Positions 45,043 through 56,285 are shown, counted from the stretch's first letter. The stretch: 64,000 nucleotides of DNA from Branchiostoma floridae (GCF_000003815.2 NC_049990.1:19668225-19732224); one strand, 5' to 3'. Notes: generated from the letters alone by a model not told the origin. A program made the numbers and translations.

Positions 45043-46181
45043 TTGTGAGTCCCCATGTGACTCTTCAGACTGGATAACTGTTTGAACTGCCTACTGCATT
45101 CCTTGCACGTGTAGGGTTTCTCACCGGTGTGAGTCCGGATGTGTTGCTTGAGATGATGCAGCTCACTAAACCGCTTGCTGCATGCCTCACACCTGTAGGG
45201 TTTCTCACCCGTGTGAGTGCGCATGTGACTCTTCAGAGCTGACAGCATAGTACACCGCTTGCTGCATTTCTCACACCTGTAGGGTTTCTCACCCGTGTGA
45301 GTGCGCATGTGAGTTTTTAGATGATGCGGATGACTAAATCGCTTGCTGCACTCCTCACAACTGTAAGGTTTTTCACCAGTGTGAGTCCGCATGTGACTCT
45401 TCAGGCTCTCCATCTGACTGAACTGCTTGCTGCATGCCTCACACTTGTACGGCTTTTCACCAGTGTGAGTGCGCATGTGACTCTTTAATTCTGATATCCC
45501 AATGAACTGCTTTCTGCACTCCTCACAACTGTACGGTTTCTCACCTGTGTGAGTCCGTATGTGTTTCTTTAAAACTGACAGTGTAGTGAACTGCTTGCTG
45601 CACTCCTCACACTTGTACGGGATTTCCCCTGTGTGAGTCCGCAGGTGAGTATTTAGGTGAGTCCACTGAGTGAAGCATTTATTGCAATGTTTGCACTTGT
45701 ACGGTTTCTCCCCGCTGTGAGTTCGCATGTGTAACTTCAGATAGGTCAGCTCACTGAACTGCTTGCTGCATTGCTCACATCGGTGTGGTTTCTCACCCGT
45801 GTGAGTCCTCACATGCTTCCTTAGGTCTCCCAGCTGTGTGAAGCTTTGATTGCACTCCTCACAACTGTATGGTCTCTCACCGGTGTGAGTCCTTATGTGT
45901 ATCCTTAGAACGTCAAGTCGACGGAACTTTCGACTGCACTGCTCGCAATGGTATGGTTTCTCATCCGTGTGTGTCCGAATGTGTTTCGTCAGAGTTGCCG
46001 CTTGGCTAAACCGTTTCCCGCATTCATTACACTGGTATGGTCTCTCACCGGTGTGAGTTCGCATGTGTACTTTGAGCTTACTCTTCCAGCAAAACTCCTT
46101 GTCGCAATGGCTGCACTTGTGGGTACGGGGAGAATCTTGTCCTTTACCTTGTTTCAGACGAGATCCGGTTTTAGTCGCCAT
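45015..46181 (-). CDS. C2H2 zinc-finger protein, 13 tandem fingers
   Basis: A single uninterrupted coding exon of 388 residues starting MATKTGSRLKQGKGQDS (ATG at 46181, context AACATGG). Thirteen C2H2 fingers are joined by THTGEKPY-type linkers, from HKCSHCDKEF to the last YTCKECSRQF...HMGTH; the tail is KLVRNCKAV. Finger 11 has Cys in place of the conserved Phe (KCSKRCTML), and finger 2 has the linker TDEKP. It is a nuclear DNA-binding protein by family. There is no KRAB, BTB or SCAN domain within the exon. An AG acceptor at 46201-46202 after a pyrimidine-rich tract shows at least one upstream exon, 19 bases before the ATG, probably 5' UTR. The target site cannot be read reliably by eye. Confidence 0.92.
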   Translation of the reverse strand: MATKTGSRLKQGKGQDSPRTHKCSHCDKEFCWKSKLKVHMRTHTGERPYQCNECGKRFSQAATLTKHIRTHTDEKPYHCEQCSRKFRRLDVLRIHIRTHTGERPYSCEECNQSFTQLGDLRKHVRTHTGEKPHRCEQCSKQFSELTYLKLHMRTHSGEKPYKCKHCNKCFTQWTHLNTHLRTHTGEIPYKCEECSKQFTTLSVLKKHIRTHTGEKPYSCEECRKQFIGISELKSHMRTHTGEKPYKCEACSKQFSQMESLKSHMRTHTGEKPYSCEECSKRFSHPHHLKTHMRTHTGEKPYRCEKCSKRCTMLSALKSHMRTHTGEKPYRCEACSKRFSELHHLKQHIRTHTGEKPYTCKECSRQFKQLSSLKSHMGTHKLVRNCKAV

Positions 46182-46200
46182 GTTGGTCAAATGCCAGATC

Positions 46201-48419
46201 CTGTAAATTGTAATGAGAAAAAAAAATCAACAAGATGGAACAAGACAAGAGTCTGTACTTTTAATGACACATGTATATTATCTGACTTCTGATTCTTCGC
46301 AAAAAACATAATACATATTATGAAGAAAACATGCTTAGGCCTAGGAAAAATGTGTTTCCGGTTTAGACCTACTACCCTAGAAAAACCTGCTGACATCGGG
46401 TGGACAGTGGAGTTACATAGCTTCCACTTAGCATTTTTTATTCAGCCTGCTTCCTATTGATACAAATACTGCTTGTGCTAATATATCTAATGAAGGACAA
46501 ATGTAATCAATCAATTGTTCGCTTGCATCATGAGTTTATGCGTGGCGGCTACAGACAGTTCAGACAGTCCTCGGCACATTGTTCTGCACTTCCACTGGGC
46601 AGACAGTAGACAGTAAATGTAACCTATGTACACGAAAATGTAAACTAATTCTATTTGTGGGCTACTCTATACAGAATAAGACAACTATATGCAGAAGCAG
46701 TTTAGAATTATAATACTAATATAGTAATATCAAAACCCAAGTAACCAAGTAACAAGAAATGTATCTACCTTGGAATGGTTCTCTGAGGCAACCTACAAGT
46801 CCAGCAAATTTTCTAGTAGTTACATGCAGACACAGACTATATAAATATGCACTCATTCTGGCAGGTTTGATATGCTTATAAACATTGACATCTGATTTAG
46901 TATTTATAAGCAAGAACCTCAGCATAGCCTCCTTGGTCATCCCTTGGTACTTGTATTTGCTCAGATCTGCTTCATTGATTTTCTTGTTATCTTTTTAAGT
47001 ATTGTGTGGAGCTTAAAAACCTCCTTTGTATTGTTAACTTCAAAATTTTATAACATTCTATCTGCCAGTAACGGCTGAATGTAATGCCCTGGGCTATAAT
47101 GTTAACCCTGATTTTCTGTTTCAGGATTTAATAAATACTGTAGTACATGAATGTAGTCTTGTCATAGGTAGATACAGAAACCAAAACCATAGAATGATAG
47201 ATAGTACTTACCAAGATATGCTGATGTTCCAAGTACTTCACAGTGTTTTCTCTGCAACACAAATAATCAAGACTTCAGAGTCAGTACTGAAAAAAGAAAG
47301 ACCAGACAAGTTTATAATTGAAAAAAAAAGGAGTTGGTGGGTAAAACCGGTTTGATAGGTTCATCCCCTTGGTTTGTCGATACCTAAATAAAACAAGAAT
47401 TACCATCTTACATGTGATGATTTACATCTAGAACATTCTGAAGATTTCAACTTTGCAAGTAACCATAGTTAACATAAGATGTAGCAAAACATTAGTAAAT
47501 TCAATGCTAATTTTACCTTATCTGACATACAGAAAACTGGCATGGGAAATCTGCAGCAGCTTAAAGATATAACAGCATACTAGGAAAATATAATGAAAAC
47601 TTTTTATCTTATTTTTGGAAATGTTCTAAAACTTTAAAAGAAACATTGATGCGCGCGCAGATGGCATCCATATGATCAAACCAACATGGCCTAATAGTAA
47701 TACAACCCTAACAACGAGGATGATTCTGTAAAAATTAAAATGGAGTGAAATAAGACTTATTAACATTCCAGACTGAGTAAGAAAAAGGAAGTAAAAGTGT
47801 GATGTGATATGATTTGCAAGACAGGGCTCGAAATAATTTTTCTGCATACCTGCACTGGTGCAGGTAACATTGAAAACTACCTGCACCAGACAAATTTTGC
47901 CTGCACTATAGGTGGTAACAGCCAATGCAGCTAAGTACAATCCACATGAACCTACATCATAGGACATTTGTATGAAACCTAGTACATGGACAGTCCAGGT
48001 TAGGTGCAAGTAGACACCAGAAATACCTGCACACCTCTAATTTTACCTGCACTAACCTGCATATGCAGGTGGTATTTCGAGCCCTGCAAGAGTGAAGCTA
48101 CTCCTTGACCTGACAAACTTCATGATTTTGAGAAATGCAGAGAAGAAGAGAGAACCAACCGATCAGCAATCACATGCAGAAAGCCAGGTCAGAGGTCACG
48201 AACAAGATGGCAGCCTTCTTGGGGAGTGCTCTGGAGTGAATTTTCCATCCATTGCAATCTTCAGCCAGGGTAGCCCCTGAAGGTCTGTAATCCTTGCAAG
48301 AAGTTACCTTAGATAGGGTTTCAAGTATTCCTATGTTATTTTTTTTTGTTTGGTCTCCTAGATAGTCCCGTCTCATACACCAACATAGCGCCTGTGTCGC
48401 CCCCCTCCCACCCTGAGGG
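46201..48419. other. 5' flank of the zinc-finger gene
   Basis: It should hold the upstream exon(s) and promoter of the zinc-finger gene. No open frame is convincing. One inverted-repeat element (47822-48085) is present. Confidence 0.5.
47822..48085. mobile_element. Inverted-repeat element with cagggctcgaaat ends
   Basis: The ends cagggctcgaaata and tatttcgagccctg are perfect inverts. The interior repeats acctgca/tgcaggt motifs (for example acctgcactggtgcaggt). The string gcaaga occurs on both sides (47816-47821 and 48085-48090), overlapping the end by one base. CAGGG ends are hAT-like, but an 8-bp duplication is not clear. Confidence 0.65.
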
Positions 48420-48543
48420 AAGGACATTCTCCGGAACCAACGCACTTTATTTTTGAGTTTACAAACGTTTTCTTTTCTTTTCGCTTGTTTAAATTCTACG
48501 TGACCTCAAGACCTGAACAGACAATCCTGTGAGAACAAGTGCA

Positions 48544-51450
48544 ATGGAACAGACTGTGTTTGTCGTCATTCCTCTCCTTCTTTGCGGGGACATACACAAC
48601 AACCCGGGCCCTGCTCGGCTCAACCTTCCACAGAAAGGGCTACACATAGGACACCTAAACATCTGCAGCTGGAGCAGCAAGACCTGCGATCTGAGAGAGC
48701 TGCTCGACGACAACGGCTTCCACGTTTTCGGACTCTCTGAAACCCACTTAGATCCAAGCATCAGTGATCAAGAACTGGGTGCAGATGGCTGGACAGTTCT
48801 CAGAAAGGACCGAAACAGGCATGGAGGCGGAGTGGCTTTCTTGGTTCGGGACGGACTGCCATGGAAGCATAGGACAGATCTGGAGAAGAACAACACTGAG
48901 ATGCTGTGGATTGAGGTACGCTTACCACAAACTAGACCGATATTGCTAAGCTGTATCTATAGGCCGCCAAGAACAGGAATGCAATATCTTAATGACATCC
49001 TTGAATCTGTTGACAGAGCTACTGATACCAATTCAGAAGTCTTTGTTATGGGCGATATTAACATTGACTGGTCTAATCAACTCTGCCCTATGAGGGAACA
49101 CCTAGCAGATGTAGCAACAAGTTGTAACTTGTCCCAAGTAGTGAAAGTACCAACGAGAATAAGTGTAAACAAGAATAACCGTCGGACTGCTACTTGCATT
49201 GATCTTGTCTTCACAAACTGTAAAGACAGATGTACTCCAGCTAGGTCTGTTCCTGTCGGTTTTTCAGATCACAACATAGTCTACATTTCGAGAAAAACCA
49301 AGGTTCCCAGAGCACAGGCAAGGGTAGTACACAAGAGGTCCTTTCGGAGGTTCTGCCCTGAGGACTTTCTGAATGACATCGAGTTGGCACCATGGCATCT
49401 TGTACAGGATGAACAAGATGTCGATGAAGCACTTCATCTCTTCACTGTCATGTTCAACGAGATTGCAGACCAGCACGCTCCCATGAAAAAACAACAACAG
49501 AAGTCGAATCCAGTGGCATGGCTGGACGAGGAGCTCAGGGAACTGATGCGTCTTCGGGACGAGGCCAGGAGGGAATCCGTCATCTCGGGTCTACAGTCCG
49601 ACATCCAGGTCTACAAGAAACTCCGAAACGCAGTTGTGAAGCTTAATAGGAAAAAGAAGGCAACATACTACAAAGAAAAGTTAGAAGAAAATAAAAACGA
49701 ACCCAAAGCAATGTGGAAAACCTTAAACGGCATTCTCGGAAAGGGATCTAAACGCGCAACCGGTGTGGTTGAACAAGGGGGAACTTACCTTACAAAACCC
49801 AAGGACATTGCAGAACATTTCAACGCCTTCTTTCTCCACAAAGTCAACACCTTGCGACAAGGAATGGAAAAACAACCCGACAACACCGTGCTTCACCTGA
49901 TTGAAGAGAACATCATGGCGGGCAAGGACTGCAACTTTGAATTCAGACAAGTGAACAGAGAGGAAGTGTACCAACTCCTACTGGCCCTGCCAGAAGGAAA
50001 AGCAGCTGGACTGGATAACATGGACAATAAGCTACTGAGAATTGCAGCAGAGCATGTTTCTACTCCCCTCTGTTACATTATTAATTTATCATTTGTAACC
50101 TCAGTCTATCCAAGTGAATGGAAGAAGGCTAAAGTGGTACCTATTCCTAAGTCCACTACAGAACCCTTCTGCGGCGCTAACAGCAGACCTATTAGCCTTC
50201 TTCCTACCACTAGTAAGATAATGGAACGTATTGTTTGCAAACAAGTGTCAGACTATTTCTCGAAGAATTCACTTATGTCTGAGAATCAGCATGCATACAG
50301 GAAGAACCATTCAACCTGTACTGCACTGCTGCACATGGTAGATGATTGGTACCACAGTATAGATCAGGGGAAACTGGTAGGCGCCATCTTCCTCGATTTC
50401 TCTGCAGCTTTCGACCTTGTTGATCACAACTGTCTACTTTCGAAATTAGCATGTTATGGCTTTGATGAATCTACCACCAAATGGATGGCAAGTTACCTGA
50501 CGGGAAGAGAACAATGTGTTCACATCAATGGAACAAACTCTTCCTTTAAGGAACTGCCTTGCGGTGTGCCCCAGGGGAGCTGTTTAGGGCCCCTTCTTTT
50601 TACCATTTATACTAATGATCTACCGCTTGCCATCACTCAGGCCACAGCGGATATGTATGCTGATGACACATCAGCCTACATATGCGCTCCTTCTATTGAA
50701 ACTATCTCACATAATCTACAGACAGAGGTAAACAACATCTGTAGCTGGGTTAGAGTGAACCGGCTTTTCTTGAACACTTCAAAAACAAAATGTATTGTAC
50801 TGGGGAGCAAGCCCAAAATGTCTGCTAAACCCAAACTCACACTAACTGCAAATGGTAAGGTTATCGAACAGGTCTCAGAGGTAAAACTACTTGGTTCGAC
50901 AGTAGATGAGTGCCTTACCTGGAATACTCACACAAAATTAACATCTAAGAAAATGGCTAGATCACTGGGGATGATCAAAAGATGCGCATACCTTATGGAT
51001 CAAACATTGTTAAAAATTGTAATAGAATGCCTTGTACTATCACACATCGATTATTGTAGCCCAGTTTGGTCATGCACAACTAAAACTAACATAAACCTTC
51101 TGCAACGAATGCAGAACAAGGCAACTCGTCTGTTTCAGTCGAAGCCACAGTGGAAACCTGTGCACACGAGATTGTCAATAAACACCATGACAACATTTAA
51201 AAGGATAACACTCACAAACGAACCTATTTGTATCAGTAGGCAACTGCGTTCGGTCAACAACTTGCATAGTTACAGAACCCGTTTTGCTGCTAAACAATCT
51301 TTTCTGTTAGAGAAACCTAGAACTAACGCACTGATGAAGTGTTTCATGTACAGGGCTGTCAGAGTGTGGAATAACCTTCCAATTGTCATGCAATCCACAC
51401 AATCCCTGAGAGTGTTTAAGGATGGTTTGCACAAATACTTCCACCAGTAG
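48544..51450 (+). CDS. Retrotransposon endonuclease-reverse transcriptase, intact 968 codons
   Basis: From the ATG at 48544, residues 1-23 give a hydrophobic run and GDIHNNPGP, a 2A-like motif. The AP endonuclease follows: HLNICSW, LSETHLD (about 64), YRPP, GDINIDW (about 168) and a terminal SDHNIVYIS (about 240). The reverse transcriptase has KAAGLDNM, SEWKKAKVVPIPK, RPISLLPTTSKIMERIV, AIFLDFSAAFDLVDH (about 614), GVPQGSCLGPLLFTIYTND and the catalytic YADD (about 703), then LNTSKTKCIVLGS. All key acidic residues are kept and no stop or shift interrupts the frame, so the copy is young or under recent selection. It copies its own RNA at a nicked target by family knowledge. Confidence 0.93.
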   Translation: MEQTVFVVIPLLLCGDIHNNPGPARLNLPQKGLHIGHLNICSWSSKTCDLRELLDDNGFHVFGLSETHLDPSISDQELGADGWTVLRKDRNRHGGGVAFLVRDGLPWKHRTDLEKNNTEMLWIEVRLPQTRPILLSCIYRPPRTGMQYLNDILESVDRATDTNSEVFVMGDINIDWSNQLCPMREHLADVATSCNLSQVVKVPTRISVNKNNRRTATCIDLVFTNCKDRCTPARSVPVGFSDHNIVYISRKTKVPRAQARVVHKRSFRRFCPEDFLNDIELAPWHLVQDEQDVDEALHLFTVMFNEIADQHAPMKKQQQKSNPVAWLDEELRELMRLRDEARRESVISGLQSDIQVYKKLRNAVVKLNRKKKATYYKEKLEENKNEPKAMWKTLNGILGKGSKRATGVVEQGGTYLTKPKDIAEHFNAFFLHKVNTLRQGMEKQPDNTVLHLIEENIMAGKDCNFEFRQVNREEVYQLLLALPEGKAAGLDNMDNKLLRIAAEHVSTPLCYIINLSFVTSVYPSEWKKAKVVPIPKSTTEPFCGANSRPISLLPTTSKIMERIVCKQVSDYFSKNSLMSENQHAYRKNHSTCTALLHMVDDWYHSIDQGKLVGAIFLDFSAAFDLVDHNCLLSKLACYGFDESTTKWMASYLTGREQCVHINGTNSSFKELPCGVPQGSCLGPLLFTIYTNDLPLAITQATADMYADDTSAYICAPSIETISHNLQTEVNNICSWVRVNRLFLNTSKTKCIVLGSKPKMSAKPKLTLTANGKVIEQVSEVKLLGSTVDECLTWNTHTKLTSKKMARSLGMIKRCAYLMDQTLLKIVIECLVLSHIDYCSPVWSCTTKTNINLLQRMQNKATRLFQSKPQWKPVHTRLSINTMTTFKRITLTNEPICISRQLRSVNNLHSYRTRFAAKQSFLLEKPRTNALMKCFMYRAVRVWNNLPIVMQSTQSLRVFKDGLHKYFHQ

Positions 51451-51594
51451 TTACAAGCACTGTGCGACAGGATTGTCAATTTTTAAATTATGTATATTGT
51501 AAATATGTTATTGATTTAGATGTGTTTGTGACTTGTCTAGTTGCCAACCATGTTTGTATAATGTATTGTCTCTGTGAATGAATACCAGGAAGAC

Positions 51595-51622
51595 TAGCGG
51601 TGGACCCTAGGGTCCACCGCTA
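51595..51622. other. Perfect 28-bp palindrome in the retrotransposon 3' UTR
   Basis: tagcggtggaccct followed by its exact reverse complement. As RNA it would form a hairpin near the 3' end, a place where related LINEs carry the structure recognised by their reverse transcriptase. Confidence 0.85.
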
Positions 51623-51832
51623 ATGGTTATTCTAATAAAGTTTCAAAGTTTCAAAGCTTGAAAAAAATGCTGCACATCATGGGGGTTAAGAACGACACAG
51701 ATCTGCATAAACCAGCTGGTGAGTGGACACACGGACCTGAATGCATATGGAAATTGGATTGACCCCACGGTGACACCAAATTGCAGCACACGCGGGACAA
51801 GGGAACGCATAAATCACACGTATAGATTCCCT

Positions 51833-52068
51833 ACTCTCCAAGCAGAGGTTAGGCTCTGGCTGTTTTTTCAACGTGTTTTTTTGTCGTTTTTATCGGGCTT
51901 TTTATTTTGTCATTTTTTTTTTTGCTGTGCCCAACCTAACAGACAACTAACGGGTTGGACACAGCAAAAAATACAAAATACAAAATAGAAAGCCCGATAA
52001 AAACGACTAAAAAAAAGTTGAAAAAACAACCGGAGCCTATAAGTATAAACCTATATGCTTGGAGAGTA
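51833..52068. mobile_element. ctctccaag-family fold-back MITE
   Basis: The left end actctccaagcagaggttag, with arms ctggctgttttttcaacg and tttttatcgggcttt, pairs with aaagcccgataaaaacgac, gttgaaaaaacaaccgg and gcttggagagt. The centre holds gctgtgcccaacc / ggttggacacagc. It is the best-preserved member of the family here, with arms over 80 bases. Confidence 0.82.
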
Positions 52069-53089
52069 TGAATGCCCAAAATATGAGAGCGCAAGACGAC
52101 AACTATTGAATGAAATTGACTTTAAAACAAATACGGAGAACGCAAAACACCATAACATGAAAGAACAGTCGACATGGTTACCTTAACAGAGATGCAAGAT
52201 GACCTGGGGAATGAAGCAAACAAGAGAATGTATTTGCCACTCTCCAAATACGTAGAGGGTACGAAAAGGTTTGCCAAGCAGGACTTCTAGACTAAATATT
52301 ATTAAGCATCATTCCCAAATACGCATATGCAAAGCACCAGAACGCATGCAGAAAGGAAAACAAACTAAAGAGCACCAAGCCACCATGGGGCCACGTCTAG
52401 CGGAGAAGTAGACGTAACAGAAGGAAAACAAAAACAATAACATACTTTTGGAAAAGGAGACTTGGGCAACCTCCTTGGAGGGGTCTCCTTGTCTCGCAGC
52501 TTCTTTACCCCAGTAGAAGAGTCAGTTACCATAGGGCATAGTTTTAAATCACAAAGACCCCTTGGCTAAGGCTGAAAGCATTTGGGGGCCGGGGGGACCT
52601 TTCGTAAACATAGATCTGTCCTAAAATTTGTAACTTACAAGGACCACTTGCTGCCGTATTAGCATGAAAAAGTCTATCATCAACAACACAAGGTCTTACC
52701 AGTGTGCCGATATTCTTAGTGGACGGATAAAGCGTTGATTCGCCTTCAAAATCGTCTCAGATTTGGAGAAAATGTCGCCTGTCAATGGTTGAAAATGGCG
52801 GGCGAAATGAATCATGGGTCAGTACTTCCGGTGGAAAAAGATCAAAGGTCACATACCTGATTACCCAGGGAAACGAAAAAGAGACGAATTTAGCAACAAC
52901 AACAAAAAAACTCTCGTGGGTGTTTTTGTTTGCTATTTTGGTGAGAACATGAAGAGGCCAGCCAAACTCAGTATAGTGATGAATGTAAATGTGTTTTGTA
53001 CTTTGTTAGGTTAAATTGTTCAATATAACAAAACCTAGAATAGTAAAACACAATGCGTCAAATGGCTATGGGACCCTCTGTGAAATGAT
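52069..53089. other. Intergenic, nothing supported
   Basis: No gene, RNA or repeat I can support. A few short frames occur by chance. Confidence 0.5.
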
Positions 53090-53560
53090 AAGCGTCCGGG
53101 ACGCCTAAAACGGGCGTCCGGGACGCTGCCCGTCCCGGACGCTACCCGTCCCGGACGGCCGATTTGGCTGATGAGCGGAACGGCCTGGACGCCCGGGGAC
53201 GGCCCCGGGACGGCCCGGACGCCCTGGACGCCGTCCAAATTGGCCGCTTGGACGCCCTGGACGGGCGTCCGGACGGGGTCCGGGACGGGATCCGGGACGT
53301 GCTCTGGGACGGGTGCGCGGACGGGGTCCGGGACGGGGTCCGAGACAGGGTCTGGGACGGGTGCGCGGACGGGGTCGGGGTCCGGGACGGGCTCTGGGAC
53401 GGCCGCGGACGGCGTCCCGGACAAGTAGGGACGCTTTAATTAGCGGCATGTACGGAATTTATGATGGCGCAAATGGGCTATGGACGGCGTCCAGTCACAG
53501 CGGGGCGAGTACGGACGGGCGTCCGCCCGAGCCTTGGACGGCCGTCCCGTCACGGGTGGG
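53090..53560. repeat. GC-rich variable repeat block
   Basis: Built from variants of gcgtccgggacg, ggacggggtccgggacggg and gtgcgcggac, including many palindromic gtcccggac/gtccgggac pairs. Its GC content is far above that of its surroundings. All frames stay open as Pro/Val/Asp or Gly/Arg repeats, an effect of composition. Confidence 0.85.
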
Positions 53561-53975
53561 TTCGATAAATACACAAATCAGATCTCAAGTCATGATTGTC
53601 TAAACGACGGCTAGCATTTTTGCCGCCCCCAAGAAGGACGAAACGCCCTGAGCGCACGATAAAACGACGTACAAGATCTATTTTGGAGCGGTGCGAGGGT
53701 CAGTCTCTTCCTGACGCTGCAGCGACAAAATTTTGTCGTCAACTGCAACAAAACTAAAACACTACTCGTACATACAATTGCAAAGTTATATTGAAGAAAA
53801 ATAGTAAAAAGGTGTATAGAAAATAACGGCAGGAAACTGTACTTGGTTATGCACAACTTTGGGGCGTTTCACGGTCTGGGAAGAGTCATCGTACCGCGCA
53901 ACAGACAGATCGACTGGCGTTGCTATGTGCAGTGATTGACAGCGCCGCGCGTCTGGGCGGAGCTATTGTTTTTAA

Positions 53976-54916
53976 GGCCCACTTTACATTACGCTTTTCG
54001 CGTTAGCGGAACTGGCGAGAACGGGACTACGAGAGCGAGAGATCCCGTTGAAATAGAAAAATAGTTTTCACGGCGAGCTAAATTCTTGATTTGTAAAGGG
54101 GGCTTAATGGCAACCTTCGCAGGCTCTCACGTCAATCGGGTCGGCAGTCAACCTTCAAAGCAAGCGGGCTGTCAGCGAAAAATAGTCTCATTCTCACATT
54201 TTTGGGCGACCAACTTTCGCATAATTTTTGTGGAAGACCTGTAAAAATATACAAGTTCGATTCCGAATATTTTCCCCTGCAATACATTGTTACGTTGAAC
54301 CGAAACCAGAAGCCGCTATCTCTGCAAATTTTGTATGAAGTAATCCCATTACGCGTCTCCGATTGGCCGTTGCTATGACACCGGTGACTGTTGCTATGAC
54401 ATTGAACTGCAGGCAGCTTGAGTTTTTACGTGAATGAATATTATACCTGCAGGAATTATGCGTATTTTCACGGTTATTTCAGTGCGTAGCCATAATTTAG
54501 CAGGTCATCACTGAAAGAAAGGGATCTTCTATCAAACAGTTTGCTTTGAAAGGGTTTTAAAGTGCTTTTTTGTCGAAAATATTGTGGTCGAAGTTACCGG
54601 AAGTGTCAGCGAAACAACAACGTAGTCAGGGACTTGTAAGTTGTATTTCTTATGCAAGTCACGCATTTGAATTTTTAATCCCTTGGAAGCGGTACGCAAG
54701 CAAAAAAATTCAAGTTTGTTCAATATAACATCGTGCAGCTAAAAAAAAACTGCGATCTTTATCTAGACTTTCACCAAGCAATTTTACATTCCACCGCGCG
54801 CGCGCTGCGGGAGTCCTGTCAGATTTCCGGGCGGTGTGTATAAAGAGGTCCCGATGCGGCGTCCCGATAGCGGGAAATTTCACCGCTGACGCGAAAAGCG
54901 TAATGTTAAGTGGGCC
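53976..54916. mobile_element. 941-bp Harbinger-like element, TAA duplication
   Basis: The 34-base ends starting ggcccactttacattacgct and ending agcgtaatgttaagtgggcc pair at 32 of 34 positions. TAA flanks both ends (53973-53975, 54917-54919). There is no transposase frame inside. TWA target duplications suggest PIF/Harbinger. Confidence 0.78.
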
Positions 54917-55242
54917 TAATTTTCACACGCTATTCCGTCATTTTGGATGGAATCCCTCCTGGTTATGCACTAACTGTAGCAGAAGTTTTGAAGAAACAAT
55001 GCATGACACCGACGGAGGAATTTATGGAACAGATACCGGGTGCTGACAGATGCAGGTTTTACCCCGAAACAGGCCGTAAAAAGTTTGGTAGGCTTTACAA
55101 TATCCACAGTATCGCGACGCGCCGTGCACTCGTGCATTCTTCGGCAGGGCTTTGGTTGCTGGCCGTACTGGGAGGTCAGAGGGCAGTGAGAACCCCGCGC
55201 GTCATTAGAGTTACAGTCGGGCTACCTTGCCTGTACAAATAA
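54910..55242 (+). CDS. Orphan coding-like frame beside the 941-bp element
   Basis: The frame gives 110 residues; the part PPGYALTVAEVLKKQC to PETGRKKF (about 54955-55074) has a natural protein composition, and a donor-like G|GTAGGC follows at 55084. No acceptor lies between it and the transposon end, so if it was an exon its upstream border may have been lost to the insertion. No family is recognised. It may be chance. Confidence 0.22.
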   Translation: MGLIFTRYSVILDGIPPGYALTVAEVLKKQCMTPTEEFMEQIPGADRCRFYPETGRKKFGRLYNIHSIATRRALVHSSAGLWLLAVLGGQRAVRTPRVIRVTVGLPCLYK

Positions 55243-55597
55243 ACCCCGCGGCGAGCATGCAGGGGACTGCTGCTGCGGACGGAGAGCTTCTGGAAGCTTC
55301 ACGTAATAATTAGATGAAGAGCCACGACAAGTAACCCATTGGTTTTGTACCATAAAAAAGAATGACATGTAAACTTAGCCTTCAGACAGTGTCAATAGAT
55401 TTATAAAATGCATCAAACTTCGAGCGCTAATAGTTTTGTTTACCGATCAGTCAATACTTTCTCCCTAACCCAATATTTCGGATTAGTCAGCTAACTGGAA
55501 ACATGATGAAATTTCAGTCAACCGAGAGTTGATATTTATATCATAATTTCCCTGAAAGTATTTTGTTGCGTTCTAATTATTTAAAAATGTATCTTGT

Positions 55598-55680
55598 GTG
55601 CTGTGTTTGGCGGCGGGGCTAATCGGTTGCCGGCCCGAAGTGATTAGCGAGTATAGCACGGCGGTCTGGATACCAGGCTA
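55598..55680. mobile_element. Truncated copy of the Mutator-like MITE
   Basis: These 83 bases are identical to 19104-19186, including the terminal tggataccaggcta. The left two thirds of the element are absent. Confidence 0.85.
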
Positions 55681-56027
55681 AGCCCAGCCTTGTATTTTTA
55701 TTTTGTGGTGTGTGTATTTAATTGATTAACGTTTCCTTTTTGTTTATACATAAATCTCGAGTCCAGAATTCCAGCAACATGTTGGGAGTTAGGACACGAG
55801 GCATATGGTGCAATTTAATTGAAACAAAAGAAGTTGTACTTGAACGCTAGAGACTTGTCCTCATGCGACTGACACGAATATACTAGTAGTACAGGGTTTG
55901 TTGATATAAGCAAGGTGATAAGCAGTGACTTCCCAGCGGAGGATAGCCCTCGAGACGGGAAAAGAGGTATTATCTCCAATCAATTTCTATCGATTGATAG
56001 TCGTGTGTTAATTTTCAATCATCGATT

Positions 56028-56285
56028 GCAAATCGGATGGCGAAAGCCCGTCAGTCGGGCGACGTTCCGGTGACGTTCGCCCAACTTCCGTTTGTTTACA
56101 AATATTAAATTTCTGGGCCCGGGAATGTGAGGGTGTTATAAATTCTGACCCTGTGGCCCCTGTGGTAGTGTGTAGGTGGCTTTGTAACACACTTTCCTTT
56201 CCTGTGTCATTTCTTTTATGCTCTCGCATTTCATTCATTGGTTAAAAAGATTCCGACAACAAAATAAGCAACTTTTATTGATCCC
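56028..56285. repeat. Dispersed repeat of about 260 bp (copy 1)
   Basis: It matches 61745-61988 in the same direction, from gcaaatcggatggcgaa through acttccgtttgtttacaaat to agattccgacaacaaaataa. It is perhaps part of a larger unit, since the second copy runs into an assembly gap. Confidence 0.8.

Larger units (their letters stand above)
48420..51660 (+). mobile_element. CR1/L2-like non-LTR retrotransposon, apparently full ORF
   Basis: One large ORF encodes endonuclease and reverse transcriptase. The 3' part has a perfect 28-base palindrome (51595-51622), an aataaag signal and a short terminal repeat gtttcaaagtttcaaag, as seen at the 3' ends of CR1/L2-type LINEs. There is no poly(A) tail and no clear target duplication. 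The 5' limit (about 48420) is uncertain and no ORF1 is visible. Confidence 0.75.

Noticed and set aside
53035-53603. Overlapping Pro/Val/Asp, Gly/Arg and Asp/Gly frames
   Set aside because: All frames of the GC-rich repeat are open, so openness carries no information.
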